Shown here in pieces: positions 55,718-64,000 of a DNA stretch of 64,000 bases. The stretch lies in NCBI RefSeq assembly GCF_963082655.1, contig NC_081553.1:156527441-156591440 (forward strand), in the 5' to 3' direction. Made by a program: the position numbers and the translations under genes. The DNA comes from Stomoxys calcitrans (Eukaryota; Arthropoda; Insecta; Diptera; Muscidae). Each line of letters begins with the position of its first letter. Position 1 is the stretch's first letter. The notes below the pieces were generated by a model, which was not told the DNA's origin, ran no database searches, and saw only the letters and a program-made list of their open reading frames with translations.

Positions 55718-57760
55718 ATGGAAGTCATACTGAAGTATTCCACTCTTTCGAAAATTGTATGGGACATCAAAAATGATTCCAAATCATACACGGAGTCATT
55801 TAAGGAACTTGTTTACACTTTGGACCACATATATGGAATAAGGCTAAATAAAGACGCTTTAGACAAACTTGAAAAATTCTACAAATCATTTGAGAGAAGG
55901 TTGCCAGAATGTTCATTCGCAAAAATCAAGTTTTTCAAAATGTATGAGAAGTGGCTGAAATCGGATCTACTTATTGAAATTAAACCGCTGATTCCCGGCC
56001 GGCCTAGCAAAGCATACGACGAAGTTACGGAGAAAACCAAAAAGAAAAAACAAGAGGAACTATTGGCGGCACATCCGCCAAATTTAATAAAAGATACGTT
56101 CAAAACAGCATTGTTAAAAACACAACCAAAAAATGTTGGACGAATTGTCGATGTTTTACCATTAGCATCTCCGAAAAGGGTAAAGAGAATGGTAGAAAGT
56201 ATTCCAACTCCAAAATCGACTACAGAATTCACGGAGGAAGATGCACTGGCCCTGATTTTGAACCTAGGCCTCTCAAGAAACAAATACTCAACAATGAGGA
56301 AGGCTCTTCGTGAAAAAGGATGGGGTTGTTTACCCTCAAAACATAAATTGTACAACACCAGGACGAAAATGGTGCCATCAAATATATACGTGGACGAATT
56401 AAAAGCAAGAGTGAAACTTGCTGATCTTGTTGAAAATACAGCTGTTAGAATTATTTCTAATTTTACTGAAGAACAGTTGAACACATGTAATAATTCCGAA
56501 GTGGTTTTGATCAGCAAATGGGGTTGTGATGGATCATCTGGATTTTCCGAATATAAGCAACAAACAGAAATAGATACCAACTTCGCATCAATTTTCATGG
56601 CATCATTAGTACCATTGAGAATGAGATTGTACAAGGACCAATCTTCATCATCGAAAGAAAATGCATTTCAAGATATATGGATAAATAGAACACCTGGGTC
56701 AAAATATTTATGTCGCCCAATTCGGTTTGAGTATACAAAGGAAGACCGGAACACAACACGATCTTTGGTGAACGAAATAAAGGAAGAAATTGCTGCATTA
56801 CCCATGATTGTTATAAACCAATTGGGAAGAAATATAAAAGTTTCGTTTCAACTACAACTCACTATGATCGATGGAAAGGTGGCAAACGCATTAACTGGCG
56901 TTATGTCCAATTGGAGATGCAATATTTGTGGCAAGAAGAATGGGCAATTCGAGGACAAGTCTGATGAAAATTTAGTAAACGAAAATGCGCTCAATTTCGG
57001 TATTTCGCCCCTGCACTGTAGAATTCGATTCATGGAGTATTGTTTGCATTTATCGTATGACCTTAAATATCGGACTAGCCCTGGAAACCGCGATGTCTCT
57101 GCTAGAAACAACCAAGATCTTCACAAAATGAGGCAGGAAGAGAAGAATCGAATCCAGTTGGAGTTTAAACAAAAGGGACTTATAATAGATAAACCTCTTT
57201 ACGGATACGGAAGCACAAATGATGGCAACTCGGCAAGGCGGTTTTTTGAGGACCCCGTATCGACATCTAAAATAACCGGTCTTGATGAACACTTGCTAAG
57301 ACGATTCAAAGTGATTTTGGCTGTAATCAATAGCAAAAAGATGATAAATTCAACCAAATTTGAAGCTTATAGTAATGACACAAAAAACATTTTATCTGAT
57401 TTATATTCGTGGAAAGCTTTAACACCGACAGTACATAAAGTCTTACATCATGGCAAGGAAATTGTGGAATACAACATACTTCCGTTAGGAGAACTTACAG
57501 AAGAAGCTCAGGAATCCCGTAATAGAGATGTTAAACAGTTCCGGCTTTTCAATACCCGAAAGAGCACCAAATTTAACCAAAATTATGATTTACTTCAATA
57601 TTTATTGTTATCGTCTGATCCGGTACTATACAGCATCAGAACTAAATGGCTACCAAAAATATGTGAGGATATAGATAAGGACGATCCCGATGCCATTCAA
57701 ATTAAAGAGCTTTTAAATTTTGATACCTTAGATTATTTGGTAGAGAATAAAATCAAATAA
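55718..57760 (+). CDS. Transib transposase (RAG1-like DDE recombinase), 680 aa, apparently intact
   Basis: Cuts at the CACAGTG ends and inserts the element with a 5-bp stagger. Seen in order: an N-terminal basic/linker region including PGRPSK (93-98), which resembles a GRP-type DNA-binding motif; KWGCDGSSGFSEYKQ with predicted catalytic Asp271; LTMIDGK with Asp385; zinc ligands Cys401 and Cys404 (CNICGK); SPLHCRIRFMEY (430-441); a NDGNSARRFF block (501-510); His573 and His578 (VHKVLHHG); LTEEAQESRN with predicted catalytic Glu596; a final DLLQYLLLSSDP block. The D, D, CxxC, HxxxxH and E order, and the ungapped similarity around Glu596, mirror RAG1 (D600, D708, C727/C730, H937/H942, E962), as I recall it. 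The ATG follows an in-frame stop two codons upstream. No frameshift or stop occurs. The length fits full Transib transposases. Confidence 0.93.
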   Translation: MEVILKYSTLSKIVWDIKNDSKSYTESFKELVYTLDHIYGIRLNKDALDKLEKFYKSFERRLPECSFAKIKFFKMYEKWLKSDLLIEIKPLIPGRPSKAYDEVTEKTKKKKQEELLAAHPPNLIKDTFKTALLKTQPKNVGRIVDVLPLASPKRVKRMVESIPTPKSTTEFTEEDALALILNLGLSRNKYSTMRKALREKGWGCLPSKHKLYNTRTKMVPSNIYVDELKARVKLADLVENTAVRIISNFTEEQLNTCNNSEVVLISKWGCDGSSGFSEYKQQTEIDTNFASIFMASLVPLRMRLYKDQSSSSKENAFQDIWINRTPGSKYLCRPIRFEYTKEDRNTTRSLVNEIKEEIAALPMIVINQLGRNIKVSFQLQLTMIDGKVANALTGVMSNWRCNICGKKNGQFEDKSDENLVNENALNFGISPLHCRIRFMEYCLHLSYDLKYRTSPGNRDVSARNNQDLHKMRQEEKNRIQLEFKQKGLIIDKPLYGYGSTNDGNSARRFFEDPVSTSKITGLDEHLLRRFKVILAVINSKKMINSTKFEAYSNDTKNILSDLYSWKALTPTVHKVLHHGKEIVEYNILPLGELTEEAQESRNRDVKQFRLFNTRKSTKFNQNYDLLQYLLLSSDPVLYSIRTKWLPKICEDIDKDDPDAIQIKELLNFDTLDYLVENKIK

Positions 57761-57808
57761 TACAAAACTAAAATGCTTTTTTATTTTGGGAGTAGCTAAT
57801 ATACATAT

Positions 57809-59239
57809 AAACGCACGCCGATGCGAAGTGTTTTCGCTCTAAAACACATATTTTTATTCCAATTTTTTTAAACTTTGGCAGGAGACCTTTTTTTATTCTA
57901 TCACATTTGTATTGTAAACCCTGGGCAAATCTATCAATGTTTTAGTGTAGGCCCCATATAAGGTTCCATTTCACAAATAGACATTTTTATATAGAGTTTA
58001 ATGAAGTGTAAATGAATTTTAGAGTAGATAGAATCCGAGTTGAGAAATGTTTTATACATTGTTGGAAAGGTATGAAAATTTCCTTTACGATAAGGTATGT
58101 TGCGTAAATATGGCTATAGTGTGTCATGTGCAATTAGGACAACAAAAACAAAATTTGGGAAATTCAACTTTTTTGAAAAATTGACTTTTTTATTGCCGGT
58201 TCCATAAAATGGAATAGAATAGAGATATTTCCATGATTCTTTTTGTGTTTTGTAGAAGAAGTGTTACCAAATAAAAGTTTATTTAACATCTTTGCAATAA
58301 AATGTGACGTAATACTTGTTTTTTAGCAATGAATATAGCACTACTTGAAAATTGACTTTTTTCAGTATTTTGATCGCTACGATCTCATTTATGGCTAGGA
58401 TATGGCGAGACATACCTTAAAATGTTGGGAACATTTTAAGCTTTCATTTAAGTTCAAAAAAAGCGAAAAAATCCCCGTGGAACTTTTTTTCCAGTGAGAA
58501 ACTTTTGAAGTTTAGTAAAAAAATTGGCCATTTTGGTCTTAAGATAACGGTGTTGTTTGATATCGAAATTAGCCAAATTAGCACTTAAAACTTTTCTTAA
58601 TACCTCGACTTTGTGAAAATGGAAAGAAATGATAATGCTTTGACGGCCAAAGTTTGCGAAAACTTAAAGGAAATGGGAGTATCTTTTTTGAAAAATTTTG
58701 CAATTTTTTGACAAAAAAAATATTTTTCATATTGAAAACGATGCCATTTTTAAACCGCCAAAGATATTCACGTGATTCCTTTTGTATTTTATGCACACAT
58801 ATGCTGGCATAATTTGTGTGAAGTATGAAGTTTATAGCTTTAAAATTGACGGAGTTATTTAAAAAACACTGAAAAAAACCAAGGCCAAATTTTCATATTT
58901 TAAAATTAAACAATTCATAACTCCTTAACAGTACACGATGGCATGGTACTTTATGCATAAGTTTTTTAGATCTTGTCAAGCTCTTTCTCTAGAGTCCTAA
59001 ATCATGTAAATCGGTTGAGTAGATCAAAAGTTATGGCCCCCAGAAGCTTGGAGAAGTCAAAAGTGGTCAACTTTGACACCCTGTAGCTCACCCTGTATTA
59101 AAGATATGGACCAACAACAGCACTTTTCTGAAAGCCTATGTCCTCCTCTACAAATGTCTAGAACATTTTGTATGGCTAAAATCAACAGATAAAAAGTTGT
59201 AGACTTATTTCCAATTTTTTTGCCATTTGGCCCACTGTG
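57809..59239 (-). repeat. Transib right inverted arm (1431 bp)
   Basis: Begins 48 bp after the transposase stop codon. Ends TTGCCATTTGGCCCACTGTG. Mirrors the left arm almost exactly; a decayed relative is at 708-1370. Confidence 0.93.
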
Positions 59240-59244
59240 CGCCG
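59240..59244. other. Transib target-site duplication CGCCG (right)
   Basis: Matches 53874-53878. Confidence 0.93.
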
Positions 59245-59605
59245 ATATTCTTGTTGAATATAGTCAAGATTAACCCATATTTGGTTAAAGCGGTCGCAGA
59301 ATCCAATCTCCCGATTTATGATACTCTGCGATAGCCGTGCCAAATATGGTCCATTTTTGGATATACGTAGCTGCGATATAGATCGGTCTACCGACTAAAG
59401 TTCCGTCACACATTAAATGCTTATTTACTACCCGTTTTAGCCGAAATTGGGATGAGTGTGTTTTATTAAGCATATGATCTGTATCGGGATATTTTCGAAA
59501 ATTGTTGCCACATAAAAATATCTAGCGATTTTATGTCTTCGCCTTAGACATATACACATATATTGGAATATCCGAGCGAGTTTTATTAATTTTTACTTAT
59601 TACTA
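59245..59605. other. Mostly unassigned; faint HINE-like phrases
   Basis: Phrases such as CCCATATTTGGTTAAAGCGG and TTTTTGGATATACGTAGCTGCGATATAGATCGG recall the HINE unit but are too diverged to delimit. Confidence 0.35.
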
Positions 59606-59960
59606 GCTGAGCCCGGCCCGCTCTGCTGCGCCCGACACCAGGTCCCAAAAGTGAAAGTCAATTGCGTGCTCTATTCCCAAAGACCTTTCATTTAAGATCC
59701 ATATTCCCAAGGTCGGTATATATGTCCGATTTGAGGGTTTTATAGTGGTGGGGTGACCCACGAAACACTTAGTTCCGCAATTGGTTATCAGATTCGTTTT
59801 CTACAATACTTTAAAAAACCTTTAATCTGAGCCCCATATTTTGTAGATAAATCCGTTTTGCCGGGTTTTGGGGGTGGGCGGCTCTCCTAAGTATCCCACC
59901 CCAGAATTTGATACTAAATTTTTTGCTTCAAGATCCTTCCTATATTCCTATATTTTATTT
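59606..59960 (+). repeat. AGCTGA-family repeat, truncated
   Basis: Starts CTAGCTGAGCCCGGCCCGCTCTGCTGCGCC and continues with GACCTTTCATTTAAGATCCATATT and GGGGTGACCCACGAAACACTTAG. The TATATATAAGACTA end is not present. Confidence 0.65.
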
Positions 59961-60210
59961 TTCTTCATTCAAAGGACCGATAGGTTGTCATAACAAAGAT
60001 ACATGCTGATGATTAATTTTTACCACTCTGCCTTCTCTCTGTTCATGTTGGTATGTTTTTAATTGGGTCAACTAAATCCAATTGGATCAAACAATTTCAC
60101 TTGAAGACTGCCATATGACGCTAATTTAAATGTTAGTGCAACTCGCTTAGAGTGGATCATATGGTATGGTGGTTGACTACCTATTAAATAGTCATCATTT
60201 AGTCTTTTTT

Positions 60211-61066
60211 TATACCCACCACCGAAGGATGGGGGTATATTAATTTTGTCATTCCGTTTGCAACACATCCAATATCCGTCTGTCTGTTGAATTCACGCTA
60301 CAATCTTTAAAAATGGAGATATTGAGTTAAAACTTTGCACGGATTCTTTTTTTTGTACATAAGCAGGTTAAGTTCGAGGATGGGCTTTATCGGACTATAT
60401 CTTGATATAGCCCCCATATAGACCGATTCGCCGATTCAGGTTCTTAGGTCCATAAAAGCCACATTTATTATCCGATTTTGCTGGAATTTGGGACAGGGAG
60501 TTGCGTTAGGCCCTTCAAAATCTTTCGCCAATTTGGCCCAGATCGGTCCAGATTTGGATATAGCTGCCATATAGACCGATCCTCCGATTTAGGGTCTTAG
60601 GCCCATAAAAGCCACATTTATTATCCGATTTAGCTGAAATTTGGGACAGTAAGTTGTGTTAGGCCCTTCGACTTCATTCGTTAATTTGGCCTAGATCGGT
60701 TCAGATTTGTTTATAACCGCCATATAGACCGATCCTCCGATTTAGGGTCTTAGGCCCATAAAAGCCACATTTTTATCCGATTTTGATGAAATTTGGAACA
60801 GTGAGTTGTCTTAGGTCCCTTGACATCTTTCTTCAATTTGGCCCTGATCGGTTCAGATTTGGATATTGCTGCCATATAGGCCTTTTTCCCGATTTAAGGT
60901 TTTTTTTATAGTATTTGGTCCACATCGGATCATATTTCGATATAACTCCTACGGGACATAAGGTATGAAATTTTCACCGAGTTTTGATGAAAGGTGGTTT
61001 ACATATATACCCGAGGTGGTGGGTATCCAAAGATCGGCCCGGCCGAACTTAACCCTTTTTTACTTG
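60211..61066 (+). mobile_element. HINE of a second subfamily
   Basis: 5' module TATACCCACCACCGAAGGATGGGGGTATAT, a short GTCTGTCTG tract and about four units of 151-154 bp (AGATTTGGATATAGCTGCCATATAGACCGATCC at 60551, then 60702 and 60856). The 3' end is GGTGGTGGGTATC, GATCGGCCCGGCCGAAC and TTAACCCTTTTTTACTTG. Sequence differs from the main subfamily, but unit length, hairpin and the ATCGGT...ACCGAT dyad are retained. Confidence 0.8.
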
Positions 61067-61290
61067 TTTTTAAATTATATTAAATTGTCATATTAAACGA
61101 CTTTCTGTGGTAAAAAAACTAATCTGCCAGTCTATATATTTGGTACGGTGGCGATAGTTCTTACCGTGTAAAACTCTTGAACAAAAAAGTGTTGCCTAGC
61201 AACACGTCGTTTGGTCTCGTCTATCGGTGAGCTAAAAATGGTTGCAACCTTATCGTTAAGGTTTGCAACTCCTGCTTTCACGCTGAATGT

Positions 61291-64000
61291 TATAATTTCG
61301 GGGCTATGGCGGCCTACACATTAATTAAATCACAGAGTGTCCCGTTATTGATCGACTGTTTTGGGGTGAGGTGTACGCTAGATATATGAGCAGAATAACC
61401 TTATACAGATTCGCAGTACACAACCTTATACCTTTAATTTAACCTCATATTGTCATGATTGGTGTATACAGCCGTTTGGTGGAGGGCGTCTATGAGGGTT
61501 GTGCTCCACACTGCCACTTGAGCACAAATTTGAATGACGCACTCAACTCAATAAAATCTATCACTTGATGCCCCATTTTTTTTGATAGGTCAAATAACCT
61601 ATTGGAGGCGATTTTAGGAGGTAAAACACCACCTAGGTTCTTGGCCACAAAGTTTAATGTCATATTCGTAATCTGCTCTCAAATGCCTATCATTTGAGCT
61701 ATGATTGAGTAGTATTCCCATTTAGGGAGCTTATCGGGGATAGAGCAACTATCAATTATGTCATATTCGTAGTCTACTCACCAATACCTTTCATTTGAGT
61801 CCTATATTGATATATACGTCCAATATGTCTATTTGGAGCAGTTTTCGGGCTTTGGCTACCGCTTGGATACTTGAAACCAAGTTTTTATAACACATTCACT
61901 TTCTACTCTCCAATATCTTTCATTTGGTACCCATATTGTCCCTATCGGGCAACTTTTGATTTTGGGTGGCGTTTTTGTGGTAATGGGGGAGGATTCGCCC
62001 CCTTCAAACATCAACAAATTACATAGCCTATACCCCCATGCTGACCATATTCGTAATCTACTCCCGAATACCTTTCATTCGAGCCCCATATTGTCATTAT
62101 CGTTCAATATACCAATTTGGGGGGTTTTTTGGGGTCGGGGCGGCGCCCAATGACTTGTGCCCAATTTTTAATATGGAATTTGTACTCTACTCTTGAATAC
62201 ATTTCATTTAAGTTCCATATTATCCCAATCGGTCCACTTTTATTTTTGGCTGGTACTTTTGGGGTAAGGGGGAGGGCGCACGCCTAATGCGATATCAAAA
62301 AATTATATAGCCCACTGCTAATAATGTTTTTGAGTCTATACTAAACAAACAAATTTACAAACCCACAAACAAACAAACACAAATTCATTTATATATATAT
62401 AGATATATTTTGTAAGAAAAATCCTCTCTTCTCTTCTTATTTTATCTGAGCCTTATACAGGTACGGTGAAGAAATAAGTCCTGTTTGGGGGTACTGGTAA
62501 GGCCTTTCAGATATTTCGCCCCAATGTGGATATCATATTGGTGCTTTACTCCTAAATACCTTTCGTTTTAACCTTATATTGCTATGGTCGGTAAATATGT
62601 CCGGTATGGTGGTATTTTTGGGGTGAGGTGGACCCCCATATATTAGATTCACGCTCTAGTCTCAAATACATTTCATTTGAACCCCATATTGTTATTATTG
62701 GTTTATAGTACGATTTGGGGGGCTTTGGTGGTGAGTCCGGAGCCGCTCCCCTTGCTTATACCACCCTAAATAAAGATACCAAAAATTTCGCTTAAATCGC
62801 TCTACCCATCTCCGACACCTGGCGTTTTTGAAAATGGGGTAAGGGGAGGGTCCGCCCAATAAAGTTTAGGTGTTGGTAGCCAACAAAATCAGCATCGTGC
62901 TATACTCTCAAATTTCTTTTGTTTGAGCCACGATTGTCATTGGTTTAGGGGGAGTTTATGGGGTGAGACGACACCCAAACACTTGGTCTCAAAATTGGAT
63001 ATTAATTATTATTGAGCCCTTAATAGCAGGCAAACATGGCCGGTTTGAAGGGAGTTCAGGGGGCTGACCCTGAAATAATATCAGCATCGTGCTAGAACAC
63101 GATTTTGTTCGAGCCCCAGATATTCAGGGCTAGGGGTATCGTTCAGATCCACACTAATTATTTTTTTTTTGTATTGGTTATCTGCATTCAAAATCGTATT
63201 TCAACGCTACTACTTGGGATACCATTTAAAGATCCGCGGGTTCTCCTGTGTCAATGCCAATTGGAGGGTAAAAAGCGTACTCTAATACCAAAGACCTTTT
63301 ATTCTTTTCTTTTTTTTTTTTTGATAGGATAGGGGAGGGGAATTGACCTCTGACAAATCCTTTCATTTGAGTACAATACATTCTCTGTCGTCGTTTGGTG
63401 TTATTTTGATTGAGAGGACGGTAATTTTGATGCAGTTTTTGACTTGGGGCGGTGCCCTAGGTACTTGGATATTTTTGATGTCATATTCGTCCCATATTGT
63501 CCCGATCGTCCCACTTTGATTTTGGGAGGTTTTGGGCTTGGGACGGCTCTCTAGAAACTTGGATCCAATTTTTAATATCATTTTCATACTCTACTCTCAA
63601 ATACCTTATATTGGGGTCCTATATTGTCCCGAATGGTCCACTTTTTATTTTGGGCGGTACTCTAGAGGGACGCCTTAGGTATTTGGATACAAGTTTGACT
63701 CCATATTCGTATTCTACTCCCGAAAGATTAGGGTACCATATTGTCCCGATGGGTCCACTTTGGTTTTTGACGGTACTTTTTGGGAGGTTTCGGGCTTGGG
63801 ACGGCTCGCTACGTACTTGGACCCAATTTTTAATATCCTATTCATATTCTACTCCCAAATACCTTTCATTTGAGTCCCATATTTCCTCGTCCACTTTCGA
63901 TTTTGACGTTACTTATGGAGCGGATAGGGCCTGTGTCGGCCTCTAGTTACTTTGACCCAATTTTTAATACCAAATTCGTATTTAAATCCCAAATAACTTC
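61291..64000 (+). repeat. AGCTGA-family repeats, several copies to the window end
   Basis: Phrases recur throughout: AATACCTTTCATTTGAG(C/T)CC, ATATTGTC(A/C)(T/C)(T/G)AT, GGGG(T/C)GG(G/C)GGCGCCC, TTGGATA(T/C)CA and TACTCTACTC. One copy ends with ACAAACAAACAAACACAAATTC and TTTATATATATA at about 62404. No open frame has a recognisable domain. 61140-61290 before it holds only short palindromes (GTGTTGCCTAGCAACAC). Confidence 0.6.

Larger units (their letters stand above)
53879..59239 (+). mobile_element. Intact Transib DNA transposon (RAG1 superfamily) with long inverted arms
   Basis: A 5361-bp element with perfect ends (CACAGTGGGCC...GGCCCACTGTG), a CGCCG duplication and one uninterrupted transposase gene in the centre. 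The arms are 1443 and 1431 bp and almost identical; the 12-bp difference is explained by one small indel near 55021-55036. Most Transib elements, from what I know, have terminal repeats of only some tens of bases, so the arm length is unusual. No second gene (for example RAG2-like) is visible. All parts needed for activity appear present, which suggests recent mobility. Confidence 0.93.

Noticed and set aside
55879..56634. 251-codon minus-strand frame inside the Transib transposase gene
   Set aside because: It is antisense to a gene with clear conserved motifs, has no recognisable domain and is best explained as a shadow.
53879..59239. A RAG2-like second gene in the Transib element
   Set aside because: Outside the transposase there is only arm sequence, 396 bp of leader and 48 bp of trailer. 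No kelch-type frame was seen, so it is not a ProtoRAG-like two-gene element.

Overview
This is eukaryotic DNA from a higher fly, most likely a muscid (Stomoxys/Musca/Haematobia type). I base this on many DINE-1/HINE-like elements (the dipteran non-autonomous Helentrons that carry a GTCY microsatellite), Ty3/gypsy and errantivirus retrotransposons, short introns of about 55-65 bp, and one recognisable insect gene. The species call is an inference. Nearly all of the window is transposable elements, many of them nested.

The only host gene I can support is an SV2-like (synaptic vesicle glycoprotein 2, MFS transporter) gene on the minus strand. Five exons join in phase: 30791-30912, 15285-15384, 15096-15234, 14840-15036 and 14661-14780. 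The first two are separated by a 15.4 kb intron filled with LINEs, a mariner remnant, a HINE and an errantivirus derivative. Exons further 5' and 3' were not found.

Layout. 1-5.0 kb: HINE copies, a decayed Transib-type arm and a LINE fragment. 5.0-12.3 kb: a Ty3/gypsy element (5015-12329) with near-identical LTRs and a 4-bp target duplication, inserted in a HINE and carrying another HINE in its leader. It keeps gag, protease and integrase but has lost the RT core; a small MGGTESK membrane ORF lies before gag. 12.7-30.9 kb: LINE copies on both strands around the SV2 exons, plus a deleted errantivirus (23461-26706) with matching 477-bp LTRs, five 153-bp leader repeats and only the 3' part of env. 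31-53 kb: HINE arrays (one nested in another), a (TA)n tract, tRNA-derived SINEs, a palindromic mariner-like derivative and more LINE pieces. 59.2-64 kb: HINE and a second repeat family that opens with AGCTGA.

The most notable element is at 53879-59239: an apparently intact Transib transposon of the RAG1 superfamily. It has a 5-bp GC-rich target duplication (CGCCG), termini that begin with the RSS heptamer CACAGTG, an uninterrupted 680-residue transposase with all three predicted catalytic acidic residues and the zinc ligands, and unusually long, nearly identical inverted arms of about 1.43 kb. A decayed relative of one arm lies at 708-1370.
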